From Anaerolineales bacterium (GTDB lineage Bacteria > Chloroflexota > Anaerolineae > Anaerolineales > Villigracilaceae), in contig JAFGCG010000118.1 in the NCBI GenBank assembly GCA_016932715.1, positions 1 to 54,517 on the forward strand: 54,517 bases of DNA. Direction: 5' to 3'. Positions within the stretch are counted from its first letter, which is position 1; every line of letters begins with the position of its first letter. The position numbers and the translations under genes are program-made. Below are positions 40,071-48,313 of this stretch, one piece after another. Below the pieces are notes generated by a model. That model was given only the letters and a program-made list of their open reading frames with translations. It did no database searches and was not told where the DNA came from.

Positions 40071-40511
40071 TTGCCCAGAAAACGACCTTTCGGTGTAACC
40101 CTGCTCCTATGGCTGGTGTTAAGTCTATCAGCCTGGGGTACGGTCCGGCTGTTCGCTGCCCTGCGCTTTTGGGATGAGCTGACCGAATTTGGAGCCCGTC
40201 TCAGCCCGCTGTATCTATCCATAACGGGAGCAGGCTGGGCCGTCGTGGGAGGCGTGCTGCTGTGGGGTCTGTTCAGTGGAAAGTTATGGATCCGCTGGGC
40301 GGTGCCCGCGTCCATCTTCCTGTGGTTGGTGGAATACTGGATCGAACGGATATTTTTCGAATCGCCGAGAGAAAACCTGTTATTTGCGTTGATGGCATCT
40401 GTGCTGTTGGTCACAGTGACACTCATCAGCGCATTGCATCGCAGGACCAGACAATTCTTCTTCAGAAGCGAGGAATATGAGCAACCAAACGAATATTCAG
40501 AATCTGCGTGA
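40071..40511 (+). CDS. Small hypothetical membrane protein (146 aa)
   Basis: Four predicted membrane helices (about 10-28, 48-68, 73-92, 102-122) and a basic, then acidic C-terminus. The start is TTG with GGAGG eight bases before. No family was recognised. It overlaps the carboxyltransferase gene by 35 bases, so both are probably co-transcribed. It has no evident tie to biotin enzymes by sequence, but its position recalls the small membrane subunits of sodium-pumping decarboxylases; similarity was not seen. Confidence 0.65.
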   Translation: MPRKRPFGVTLLLWLVLSLSAWGTVRLFAALRFWDELTEFGARLSPLYLSITGAGWAVVGGVLLWGLFSGKLWIRWAVPASIFLWLVEYWIERIFFESPRENLLFALMASVLLVTVTLISALHRRTRQFFFRSEEYEQPNEYSESA

Positions 40512-42024
40512 GCGCAAAGGGCGGTCGCGTCTGGGGGGTGGTCCGGAACGCATCGAAGCACAGCACAAAAAGGGACGCCTGACTGCCCGTGAACGGATCG
40601 ATCTTTTACTGGACAAAGGTTCCTTCCGCGAACTGGATGCTTTTGTCCAGCACCGCACGCACGACTTCAAGCTTGATTCACAAAAATTCATGAGCGATGC
40701 TGTTGTGACGGGTTGGGGCACGATTGAAGGACGCCTTGTTTATATCTTTTCGCAGGATTTTACGGTCCTGGGGGGCAGCCTGGGAGAAGTCCATTCGGAA
40801 AAGATCTGCAAGATCATGGACATGGCCATGAAGAATGGCGCGCCGCTGATCGGTCTGAATGATTCGGGCGGCGCGCGTATTCAGGAGGGTGTCGTTGCCC
40901 TGGGCGGCTACGCGGATATCTTCCTGAGGAATACCCTGGCTTCGGGTGTCATCCCCCAGATTTCGGCGATCATGGGACCCTGTGCCGGCGGGGCCGTTTA
41001 TTCCCCGGCCCTGACCGATTTTATTTTTATGACACGCAACACTTCCTACATGTTCGTAACTGGACCGGATGTGGTCAAGGCGGTGACACACGAAGATGTA
41101 TCATTTGAGGAACTGGGAGGAGCGAATGTCCATTCGGAAAAATCCGGCGTTTGTCATGTTGCCGCGGACAGCGAAGCAGACACCTTGTATTTGATCCGCA
41201 AACTGCTCATGTATCTTCCGCAAAACAACATGGAAGATCCGCCGTTCGTTCCAGGTGATGATCCGCTTCGCATGGATGAGAGACTGGATACGATCATCCC
41301 CGCTGACCCGAACAAGCCTTACGATGTCAAGGAAGTCATCCGCATGATCGTAGATGGCGGGCAGTTCTTCGAAATTCACGAGAATTTTGCTGCAAACATC
41401 GTGGTCGGCTTTGCGCGCCTGGGCGGGCACTCGGTGGGCATCGTGGCGAACCAGCCGGCTGTCCTGGCGGGTGTTCTCGATATCGATGCCAGCGAGAAAG
41501 GCGCGCGCTTTGTCCGCTTTTGTGATTCGTTCAACATTCCGATCATTACGTTCGAGGATGTGCCGGGCTTCCTGCCGGGGACGAACCAGGAGCATCACGG
41601 CATCATCCGCTCGGGGGCAAAGCTGCTTTACGCCTATTGCGAAGCGACTGTGCCAAAGCTGCTGGTGATCACACGCAAAGCGTATGGCGGCGCCTATTGT
41701 GTGATGTCGTCCAAGCATATTCGCAGCGATTTGAACCTGGCTTGGCCCACGGCGGAGATCGCTGTGATGGGACCCGATGGAGCCGTGAGCATCATCTTCC
41801 GCAAGGAACTCGAAAAGGCAAAAGACTGGGTCAAGAAAAAAGCCGAGTTGGTGGCTGAATATCGTGAGAAGTTTGCGAGTCCCTATGTCGCGGCGGAACG
41901 CGGTTACATCGATGACGTGATCGAGCCCAAGGAGACGCGCCCGCGCCTGATCAACGGGCTGGAGATGCTCAGCAACAAACGTGATAGTAACCCGGCGAAG
42001 AAGCATGGGAATATTCCGCTCTAA
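40477..42024 (+). CDS. Acyl-CoA carboxylase beta (carboxyltransferase) subunit, PccB/MmdA-like (515 aa)
   Basis: Transfers carboxyl between carboxybiotin and acyl-CoA (propionyl- or methylmalonyl-CoA type). Family motifs: [45 protein letters not shown] and the C-terminal [13 protein letters not shown] and [15 protein letters not shown]. Length is typical of PccB/MmdA. Biotin carboxylase and biotin carrier genes follow directly, so the enzyme is a three-polypeptide carboxylase. Whether it works as carboxylase or decarboxylase cannot be told from sequence; the biotin carboxylase favours the carboxylase direction. Ribosome site GAGGAAT. Confidence 0.92.
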   Translation: MSNQTNIQNLRERKGRSRLGGGPERIEAQHKKGRLTARERIDLLLDKGSFRELDAFVQHRTHDFKLDSQKFMSDAVVTGWGTIEGRLVYIFSQDFTVLGGSLGEVHSEKICKIMDMAMKNGAPLIGLNDSGGARIQEGVVALGGYADIFLRNTLASGVIPQISAIMGPCAGGAVYSPALTDFIFMTRNTSYMFVTGPDVVKAVTHEDVSFEELGGANVHSEKSGVCHVAADSEADTLYLIRKLLMYLPQNNMEDPPFVPGDDPLRMDERLDTIIPADPNKPYDVKEVIRMIVDGGQFFEIHENFAANIVVGFARLGGHSVGIVANQPAVLAGVLDIDASEKGARFVRFCDSFNIPIITFEDVPGFLPGTNQEHHGIIRSGAKLLYAYCEATVPKLLVITRKAYGGAYCVMSSKHIRSDLNLAWPTAEIAVMGPDGAVSIIFRKELEKAKDWVKKKAELVAEYREKFASPYVAAERGYIDDVIEPKETRPRLINGLEMLSNKRDSNPAKKHGNIPL

Positions 42025-42085
42025 GCTTTCGGCCATCAGCTCTCAGCCTTGTGCTGAGCTGAACGCTGACTGCTGACTGCTGGAG
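42025..42085. repeat. Word repeat (TCAGC/GCTGA) between carboxylase genes
   Basis: Words CAGCTCTCAGCC, GCTGAGCTGAACGCTGACTGCTGACTGCTGG fill the spacer and can fold as a hairpin, ending at the ribosome site of the biotin carboxylase gene. Confidence 0.75.
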
Positions 42086-42093
42086 GTGTAGTC

Positions 42094-43602
42094 ATGTTCA
42101 AAAAAGTTTTAGTTGCCAACCGGGGAGAGATCGCCGTCCGCATCATCCGCGCCTGCCGCGAGCTTGGCATCGATACGGTTGCGGTGTATTCAGAGGCCGA
42201 TCGCAGTGCCTTGCATGTCCGTTATGCGGATGAGGCTTATTTGTTGGGACCCGCTCCCGCGCGCGAATCCTATCTGCGCGCGGACAAGCTCCTGGAGATT
42301 GCGCGCAAGTGCGGTGCCGATGCCGTTCATCCGGGCTACGGGTTTCTCGCAGAACGGGATGATTTTGCAGAGGCTTGTGAAGAAGCTGACATGGTATTCA
42401 TTGGTCCCAAGCCATCCTCGATCGCGGCGATGGGGGACAAAGCCGAAGCGCGCGCGACCGTCATCAGGGCCGGTGTGCCCGTCGTACCGGGGACCGAGGG
42501 CATGGGAAATATGACCGACGAAGCGCTGCTCGCAAAAGCCCCGCAAATCGGATTCCCACTCCTGATCAAGGCAACTGCGGGCGGCGGGGGGAAAGGTATG
42601 CGGGAAGTGAAAAGCCTGGAGGAAATGCCGGACCTCCTGCAGTCCGCGCGCCGCGAGGCTGAATCTTCCTTTGGCAATGGAAACGTCTATCTGGAGAAAC
42701 TGGTCGAGGGCGCGCGCCACGTCGAAATCCAGATCCTTGCCGATACACACGGCAACGTGATTTTCCTGGGCGAACGCGAATGCTCCCTGCAGCGGCGTCA
42801 TCAAAAGCTGTTGGAAGAGGCGCTTTCTCCTGCGGTTGACGATAAACTGCGTAAGGCTATGGGAGATGTGGCGGTCAAGGCTGCCAAGGCAGTCGATTAT
42901 GTCAACGCCGGCACCATTGAGTTCCTGCTCGACAAGGACGAAAATTTCTATTTTCTCGAAATGAACACGCGCCTGCAGGTGGAACACCCTGTCACCGAGA
43001 TGGTCACAGGGATCGACATCGTCAAGGAACAGATCCGTATTGCGCGCGGACGCGCCTTGAGCTACAGGCAGGAGGAGGTCAGGTTCAACGGGCACGCCAT
43101 TGAATGCCGCATCAATGCTGAAGATCCCTATAACAACTTCATGCCATCCACGGGGCGCATTACACAAAGCCTGCTCCCAACGGGTCCGGGCGTGCGCGTG
43201 GACACAGGTGTGTATCCCGGCTTTGAGATCACACCATTCTATGATCCGATGATCGCAAAGCTGATCGTGTGGGGGGAGACGCGCGCCCAGGCCATTTTGC
43301 GCATGCGGCGCGCGCTGGAGGAATATCGGATCGTCGGTGTCAAGACCAACATTCCATTTCACCAGACGATGATGGACTCGCATCGTTTCATGGGCGGGCA
43401 ATACGATACCCGTTTCGTCGAAGAACGCTTCTCCATGGATGAAGCGGGTGAGGGCAAGCAAAGCCATGCGGAAACTGCTGCGATCCTGGCGACACTGGTC
43501 GCGCACCGGGAGACCGAGCGTTCCGCCAATATTGTCAACCGTAACGAGCGTGACGCCAGCAACTGGAGGTGGGTGGGTCGCTGGGAGAGGATGCACAGGT
43601 AA
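42094..43602 (+). CDS. accC: Biotin carboxylase subunit (502 aa)
   Basis: ATP-grasp enzyme that carboxylates biotin with bicarbonate. N-terminal KVLVANRGEIAVRIIRACRE, the glycine-rich ATP loop GGGGKGM, EKLVEGARHVEIQI, catalytic MNTRLQVEHPVTEM and HAIECRINAEDP are all present. It is a carboxylase-only subunit (no BCCP fused), about 50 residues longer than E. coli AccC at its C-terminus. The ATG has a GGAGG site. It belongs with the carboxyltransferase gene before it and the biotin carrier after it, separated by palindromic word repeats. Confidence 0.93.
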   Translation: MFKKVLVANRGEIAVRIIRACRELGIDTVAVYSEADRSALHVRYADEAYLLGPAPARESYLRADKLLEIARKCGADAVHPGYGFLAERDDFAEACEEADMVFIGPKPSSIAAMGDKAEARATVIRAGVPVVPGTEGMGNMTDEALLAKAPQIGFPLLIKATAGGGGKGMREVKSLEEMPDLLQSARREAESSFGNGNVYLEKLVEGARHVEIQILADTHGNVIFLGERECSLQRRHQKLLEEALSPAVDDKLRKAMGDVAVKAAKAVDYVNAGTIEFLLDKDENFYFLEMNTRLQVEHPVTEMVTGIDIVKEQIRIARGRALSYRQEEVRFNGHAIECRINAEDPYNNFMPSTGRITQSLLPTGPGVRVDTGVYPGFEITPFYDPMIAKLIVWGETRAQAILRMRRALEEYRIVGVKTNIPFHQTMMDSHRFMGGQYDTRFVEERFSMDEAGEGKQSHAETAAILATLVAHRETERSANIVNRNERDASNWRWVGRWERMHR

Positions 43603-43603
43603 C

Positions 43604-43746
43604 TGGTCTGGTGGTCTAAACGTCGCATGGTCAAATGGTCGCGGGTCTTGTTTGTTGGACTGCTTGACTGCCTGACTTAAGCAACTACGCGACCAAGAGA
43701 CCACGCGACTAGGAGACTAAGCGACTATCTAGCTACAGGACTATCG
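43604..43746. repeat. 143-bp word-type hairpin repeat (TGGTC / GACCA, GCGACTA)
   Basis: The left half uses TGGTC, GGTCT and GTCGC words; the right half uses GCGACCA, GAGACCA and CGACTA words, so the halves can pair as one long imperfect hairpin. It fills the spacer between the biotin carboxylase and biotin carrier genes and abuts the carrier start. Confidence 0.8.
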
Positions 43747-43747
43747 C

Positions 43748-44245
43748 ATGAGATATATAACCACTGTTGAAGGCAAACAATTTCTGGTCGAGATCATCGA
43801 TGAAAAACACGTCAATGTGGACGGCAGGGTCTATGAGGTGGATTTCGAATCGGTGAGCGGGCAGCCCGTTTACTCCCTGATCGTGGATGGCAGGTCACAT
43901 GAGGGCTATGCCGCGCGCGGCGAAGAGGACTGGCAGGTGCTGTTACGCGGACGGTTATATCCCATCACGGTGGAGGATGAACGCGAAAAGCGCTTGCGCA
44001 GTGCGGCCGGCGGCGGTGTGGCAGAGACCGGCGAATTCCATCTCCGGGCGCCGATGCCGGGCCTGGTGGTGGCGATCCCTGTCGAGGAGGGCCAGGCAGT
44101 CAAAAGAGGCCAGGTCCTGCTGATTCTCGAATCGATGAAGATGCAAAATGAATTGAAATCGCCGCGGGATGGCACCGTTGAGCGTGTGCGCATCAAGGCA
44201 GGCGAAACCGTCGAACAGAAACAGGCCTTATTGAGCGTGACGTAA
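43748..44245 (+). CDS. Biotin carboxyl carrier protein (165 aa)
   Basis: The C-terminal about 75 residues form a biotinyl domain with LRAPMPGLVVAIPVEEG and the biotin site ESMKMQ (Lys131). The N-terminal about 90 residues are a strand-rich module like the BT domain or linker of propionyl-CoA carboxylase alpha chains (GRVYEVDFESVSG, GRLYPITVEDE). It thus looks like the C-terminal half of a PccA chain made as a separate polypeptide. CAGGA about 8 bases upstream may serve as ribosome site. Its stop overlaps the CYTH gene start by one base (TAATG). Confidence 0.9.
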   Translation: MRYITTVEGKQFLVEIIDEKHVNVDGRVYEVDFESVSGQPVYSLIVDGRSHEGYAARGEEDWQVLLRGRLYPITVEDEREKRLRSAAGGGVAETGEFHLRAPMPGLVVAIPVEEGQAVKRGQVLLILESMKMQNELKSPRDGTVERVRIKAGETVEQKQALLSVT

Positions 44246-44871
44246 TGTCTGAGAGCGGGCAGGAGACGGAAGTCAAGTTTTATATCCAGGACCTAGAAAA
44301 ACTGGAGGCGCGCCTGCGGGATTTGGGCGCGCAGCTCATCCAGCCGCGTGTTCTGGAGACAAATATCCGCTACGACCTGCCCGATGCCCGCCTCCGTTCC
44401 GAGGGGCGGGTCCTGCGCCTGAGGCAGGATACCGCGGCCCGGCTGACCTACAAGAGTGCCAGCCGAAAGGAGCAGGGGATCCTCAGCCGGGAGGAGATCG
44501 AATTCACTGTTGAGGATTTTGAGAAAGCAAAACGATTCCTGGAAGCGCTGGGCTATGAAAGGCTGGCATACTACGAAAAGTATCGCACAATCTATGGACT
44601 GCACGAAACTCTTATCATGCTCGACGAACTGCCTTATGGGGGCTTCATCGAGATCGAAGGGGAGAATGACAAGTCCATACGCCGCGTGGCTGATCAACTG
44701 AACTTGAACTGGGAAACCGCTGCCGGGACAAGCTATCTGGCATTGTTCGAGCGCCTCTGCGGTGCCCTGAAGCTTTCTTTCCGGGATGTATCCTTTGCAA
44801 ATTTTGCCGGAATCAAGGTCGAGGCAGTCAATCTTGACCTTCAGGCGGCGGATGATAAACCTGACTCGTAG
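44245..44871 (+). CDS. CYTH-domain protein, class IV adenylate cyclase-like (208 aa)
   Basis: The CYTH/triphosphate tunnel signature ExExK is present at the N-terminus (ETEVK: Glu7, Glu9, Lys11), followed by the conserved RLRQD, LTYKS and later DELPYGGFIEIEGE segments of CyaB-like proteins. Such proteins act as adenylate cyclases or thiamine- or inorganic-triphosphatases; the activity cannot be decided. The C-terminal FANFAGIKVEAVNL is outside the core. The gene overlaps the biotin carrier stop by one base, so it is probably co-translated, but a functional link to the carboxylase is not known. Confidence 0.83.
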   Translation: MSESGQETEVKFYIQDLEKLEARLRDLGAQLIQPRVLETNIRYDLPDARLRSEGRVLRLRQDTAARLTYKSASRKEQGILSREEIEFTVEDFEKAKRFLEALGYERLAYYEKYRTIYGLHETLIMLDELPYGGFIEIEGENDKSIRRVADQLNLNWETAAGTSYLALFERLCGALKLSFRDVSFANFAGIKVEAVNLDLQAADDKPDS

Positions 44872-44894
44872 CCTCTGTCTTTTGGTGCTCAATT

Positions 44895-44972
44895 CTTAGC
44901 CGCGGATTTCACGGATTCGCATAGAAAGAATTTTCGAGAAAATCAGTGCCAATTCGCGCATCCGTGGCAAAA
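44895..44972. repeat. TTAGCC/CGTGGC-type palindromic intergenic repeat
   Basis: TTAGCCGCGGATTTCACGGATTCGC on the left is mirrored by GCGCATCCGTGGC on the right. A fragment of the same kind (ATTCTTAGCCACGAATT) lies after zwf at 27916. Nothing else was seen in 44872-45010. Confidence 0.7.
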
Positions 44973-45010
44973 AGAGTACCCGAACTTTTGTCTACCCCAC
45001 GCAGTGACTA

Positions 45011-45039
45011 TTGAAAATCACTCCAAAACTGCGTATACT
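45011..45039 (+). promoter_or_regulatory. Promoter of the protealysin-emfourin operon
   Basis: TTGAAA (45011-45016), 17-base spacer, TATACT (45034-45039); 48 bases before the protease ATG. Confidence 0.75.
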
Positions 45040-45086
45040 GATGGTGCTTGCCTCAAAATTCGCTCAGAGGAGAAAGGGTCTGCGCC

Positions 45087-46238
45087 ATGCACAAGTATTC
45101 TCACATCAATTGCTTCGTCCCTCCCCATATTTTGAAAAATATTGCGACCAAAGGTACTGAGAGTCAGAGGAGTTTGGCGATTGACACAATCAAAGTATCT
45201 GCCCGCATGAGTGGCCAGCGGCAGGCACTCGCTGAGTTCGCGGCCGCGACATTCCGGGTTGCCGTGGGAGGCAAGGATCGTATTGTTTACGATGCCAGGA
45301 ACGGATCGAGCCTGCCGGGGACAGCGGTGCGCAGGGAAGGAGAGGCAGCCGTCTCCGATGTGGCTGTGAACGAAGCCTACGATGGCAGCGGCATTACCTA
45401 TGATCTGTTCAATGATATGTATCAGAGGAACTCCATCGATGGAAATGGCATGCGGCTGGACTCGACCGTACACTACCGGCAGGGCTACGATAATGCCTTC
45501 TGGGATGGCGAGCAGATGGTCTATGGCGATGGTGATGAGGACCTGCCTGCCAGCGAACGTCTCTTCAACCGCTTCACGGCGGCACTGGATGTCATTGCCC
45601 ATGAGTTAACGCATGGTGTTACCCAGTTCGAAGCCAAGCTGATGTACTCGCAGCAGCCCGGCGCCTTGAACGAATCGATGTCCGATGTGTTTGGGTCGCT
45701 GGTCAAACAATATAAGCTTCAGCAGACGGCCGCCGAAGCCGATTGGATCATTGGTCAGGGCCTGCTGACAGAAAATGTCAACGGCGTGGGCATCCGCTCG
45801 ATGAAGGCGCCCGGCACCGCCTATGATGATCCTGTGCTTGGCAAAGACCCTCAGCCTGCGCACATGAAGGATTATGTGAATACGATCAGTGATAACGGCG
45901 GTGTCCACATCAACTCTGGCATTCCGAATTATGCTTTTTATGTCACTGCCGTGGAATTGGGCGGATATGCCTGGGAAAAAGCGGGCCGGATCTGGTATAT
46001 CACGTTGAAGGACAAACTGACTACAAATTCCAACTTCCAGGACTGTGCGAATCTGACGTACTCGGTAGCCGGAGAATTATTTGGCGCGGGCAGCATCGAA
46101 CAGCAGGCTGTCCAAAAAGGCTGGCTGGAAGCTGGTTTAACGGTGGAGGGGGGCGGTACGACAACGCCGTCGGACAATGGCGGCTGCCTCGAGGCGCTAC
46201 TCCGTCTGCTCGGAGTGGCTCCTGTAAAGAGATCGTGA
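45087..46238 (+). CDS. Protealysin-like M4 metalloprotease (383 aa)
   Basis: Thermolysin-family zinc protease with a short protealysin-type propeptide and no signal peptide: the N-terminus HINCFVPPHILKNIA has the PPHIL propeptide motif. Zinc ligands are His172 and His176 in HELTH and Glu196 in NESMSD; the transition-state His lies in GGVHINSGIPN. Protealysins are made in the cytoplasm and mature by self-cleavage. The C-terminus carries about 30 extra residues (GGGTTTPSDNGG and a short hydrophobic end). ATG at 45087 is preferred over one 13 codons earlier because the protein then begins at the propeptide. The next gene encodes its likely inhibitor, 7 bp downstream. Confidence 0.88.
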   Translation: MHKYSHINCFVPPHILKNIATKGTESQRSLAIDTIKVSARMSGQRQALAEFAAATFRVAVGGKDRIVYDARNGSSLPGTAVRREGEAAVSDVAVNEAYDGSGITYDLFNDMYQRNSIDGNGMRLDSTVHYRQGYDNAFWDGEQMVYGDGDEDLPASERLFNRFTAALDVIAHELTHGVTQFEAKLMYSQQPGALNESMSDVFGSLVKQYKLQQTAAEADWIIGQGLLTENVNGVGIRSMKAPGTAYDDPVLGKDPQPAHMKDYVNTISDNGGVHINSGIPNYAFYVTAVELGGYAWEKAGRIWYITLKDKLTTNSNFQDCANLTYSVAGELFGAGSIEQQAVQKGWLEAGLTVEGGGTTTPSDNGGCLEALLRLLGVAPVKRS

Positions 46239-46245
46239 GGTAAAA

Positions 46246-46560
46246 ATGGATGTCGAACGGATCAAATTCGAGCGCACGGGCGGTTTTGCAGGAATGCGGA
46301 TCGCCACAGATCTAAAGTTTGCTGACCTGTCGGATGAACAGGCCAGCCGGATCTCGGAATTGCTCGATGATCTGGATTTTGGTGAACTGCCCGAAGAACT
46401 GCTGGAAGAATCAATGCCAGATCAATTTACATATGTGATCACCGTGGAAACAGATGACTGGGAGCATACAGTGACAACTGGCGATGCCTCCGCGCCCGAG
46501 AAAATGCAGGAGCTGCTGCATTTGCTCGACCGCCTGGCAAGGACGAAGAGAAAACACTGA
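46246..46560 (+). CDS. Emfourin-like protealysin inhibitor (104 aa)
   Basis: Emfourins are small proteins encoded next to protealysins that bind and inhibit them. The match is in length and layout: IKFERTGGFAGMRI at the N-terminus (the GGFAG motif), an acidic middle (LSDEQASRISELLDDLDF), and FTYVITVETDDWEHTV strands. It follows the protease by 7 bp with GAGG as ribosome site, so both are co-expressed. A cytoplasmic safety role against premature protease action is inferred from the family. Confidence 0.82.
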   Translation: MDVERIKFERTGGFAGMRIATDLKFADLSDEQASRISELLDDLDFGELPEELLEESMPDQFTYVITVETDDWEHTVTTGDASAPEKMQELLHLLDRLARTKRKH

Positions 46561-46575
46561 TCGTACAAGAGTCAT

Positions 46576-47505
46576 ATGCCCACGAAAAAACTCTACGGCG
46601 GCATTGAAGCGGGCGGCACGAAGTTTGTGTGCGTGGTTGCCGGCGGGCCCGACCACATTGTCGATGAAATTCGGTTTCCGACCACCACACCCGCGGCGAC
46701 ACTGGGGAGAGCTATTCAGTTCTTTCAGCCTTTTATCGCACAGGAGCAGATCGCTGCCATTGGAGTGGGAGCTTTTGGTCCTCTGGATCTGAACCCGGAG
46801 TCGCCCACGTATGGTTTCATCACTGCCACACCCAAGCCCGGCTGGAGCAACACCGACGTGCTGGGTACACTTCGCCGCGCGTTGCAAGTGAATATTGCCT
46901 TTGATATGGATGTTAACACGGCTGCACTTGGTGAACACTTATGGGGTGCGAGCAAAGGTTATGATCCTTCCCTGTATCTGACAATTGGAACGGGGATCGG
47001 CGGTGGGTATATTGTCAATGGAAAACCTTTGATTGGTTTGCTTAATCTCGAGATGGGACATATCCGTATCCCTCACAGCCGGGAGTTGGATCCGTTTCCC
47101 GGCAATTGCCCTTTCCACGGCGACTGCTTCGAGGGCCTCGCCAGCGGCCCGGCGATCGAGAAGCGCCTCGGTTTAACGGGAACCGCCATCCCTGAGGATG
47201 ACCCGTTCTGGAATATCGAAGCCGACTATATTGCATTGGCGCTGATGAATTACATCCTGACCCTGTCGCCAAGAAAGATCATTTTGGGTGGGGGTGTGAT
47301 GCAGCGTGAATTCCTGTTTCCAAAAATTCGCCGCCGCGTCCGCGAGCTGTTGCATGGTTATGTAGCTAGTAAAACCATCCTGGAAAACATCGGAACGTAC
47401 ATCCTGCCGCCGGGACTGGGGAATCAATCGGGCAGTCTGGGCGCCATTGCGCTCGCTGCGCTCGCGATGCAGGTCGATGAAAGAAAGGACGACCCTCGCA
47501 TTTGA
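46576..47505 (+). CDS. ROK-family sugar kinase, fructokinase-like (309 aa)
   Basis: N-terminal ATP-binding YGGIEAGGTKFVCVV, the second phosphate loop LTIGTGIGGGYIVNG, the GHIRIPH catalytic region, and a zinc site around CPFHGDCFEGLASGPA. This combination is that of ROK fructokinases (Bacillus YdhR/GmuE-like), which phosphorylate fructose; other hexoses are possible. It follows the inhibitor gene by 15 bp on the same strand, probably by chance of co-transcription. The stop codon lies in the loop of a terminator hairpin. Confidence 0.87.
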   Translation: MPTKKLYGGIEAGGTKFVCVVAGGPDHIVDEIRFPTTTPAATLGRAIQFFQPFIAQEQIAAIGVGAFGPLDLNPESPTYGFITATPKPGWSNTDVLGTLRRALQVNIAFDMDVNTAALGEHLWGASKGYDPSLYLTIGTGIGGGYIVNGKPLIGLLNLEMGHIRIPHSRELDPFPGNCPFHGDCFEGLASGPAIEKRLGLTGTAIPEDDPFWNIEADYIALALMNYILTLSPRKIILGGGVMQREFLFPKIRRRVRELLHGYVASKTILENIGTYILPPGLGNQSGSLGAIALAALAMQVDERKDDPRI

Positions 47506-47520
47506 CGAGGGTCGTTGCAT
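47488..47520. terminator. Terminator hairpin overlapping the ROK kinase stop
   Basis: ACGACCCTCG and CGAGGGTCGT arms with the TGA stop in the loop, followed by TGCATTTT. It sits between the convergent kinase and lipoprotein genes. Confidence 0.85.
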
Positions 47521-47521
47521 T

Positions 47522-48313
47522 TTATGGCGCTGGCCAGGGGATGATGGCTGGCTCGGAAAATCCATGTTTTTCAACCGTATAGAGTTTCCCCGACGATGGC
47601 TGGGCGCAGCCTTCTTCGTCCCTGACCGTGTAACTGGTTGTGTATTGGTCGGGATAGGAGTCTGTCCACCAGAGCAAATAAGTATCCTGGCAGACGAATA
47701 GTTCGAGTAAATAGCCTCGATCCTTATCCTTTGACATCTCCACCCGCGTCCAACTGATCGTGACCTTATTCCCATCTCGAACGGCGGTTATCCCGTGGGG
47801 AGGTCCATACTGGTTGCTGCCGATGGATTGCAGGTTGAGTTCCTTGTAGGCAACCTTGGAAATATCCCCAGCGACATCCACGACCGAGGGCGCGACCCAG
47901 CAAAAATAGTTCAATTTATCGAACTTGACGTAAAGCCATTTGCTGTAGAGGTAGCGCCCGCGTACAGACCCGGCGTCACCGGGATACAAATCCGCGGCGT
48001 GCAGGTACGCCACAGAAGGTCCATACCGGCAGTGCGCCTGCTTGTTGACGGTCACGCTGGGAAACGCAAAGGTTGGCGTCGCTGTGACCGTCGGCGTGAA
48101 CGTGATCGTAGGCGTAAAGGTCACTGTGGGTGTTAAGGTTTCCGTGGCGGTTGCTGTTTGTGAAGGCGTAGTCGTAGCAGTCGCCGTCTCTGTAGCCGTC
48201 GGAGTTTCGGTCGAAGCCTCGACGGTTGCGGTGGCAGTTGACTGTTCTCCTGCCGAAAGATTACAGGCCGAAGCAAAAAGGAAGATCAGCAAAATGATCT
48301 TGTGGGCTTTCAT
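47522..48313 (-). CDS. Thr/Pro-rich lipoprotein with SH3-like domain (263 aa)
   Basis: A lipoprotein signal peptide (IILLIFLFASAC; lipidated Cys17) leads into a low-complexity Thr/Ala/Glu/Pro linker (about 25-85), typical of Chloroflexota surface proteins. Residues about 87-150 resemble a bacterial SH3 domain (CRYGPSVAYLHAADLYPGD, GRYLYSKWLYVKF). The C-terminal part has strand-like segments with several Trp and two cysteines (EEGCAQ, FVCQD). Function unknown; a wall- or ligand-binding lipoprotein is likely. Its start overlaps the stop of the deacetylase-like gene by four bases. Confidence 0.8.
   Translation of the reverse strand: MKAHKIILLIFLFASACNLSAGEQSTATATVEASTETPTATETATATTTPSQTATATETLTPTVTFTPTITFTPTVTATPTFAFPSVTVNKQAHCRYGPSVAYLHAADLYPGDAGSVRGRYLYSKWLYVKFDKLNYFCWVAPSVVDVAGDISKVAYKELNLQSIGSNQYGPPHGITAVRDGNKVTISWTRVEMSKDKDRGYLLELFVCQDTYLLWWTDSYPDQYTTSYTVRDEEGCAQPSSGKLYTVEKHGFSEPAIIPWPAP

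Noticed and set aside
42190..43704. 504-codon minus-strand ORF opposite the biotin carboxylase gene
   Set aside because: Long only because of the GC-rich codon bias of the real gene; no start signal or recognisable domain.
43604..43746. CRISPR array
   Set aside because: The words are degenerate, with no fixed repeat length and no unique spacers; no cas genes are present.
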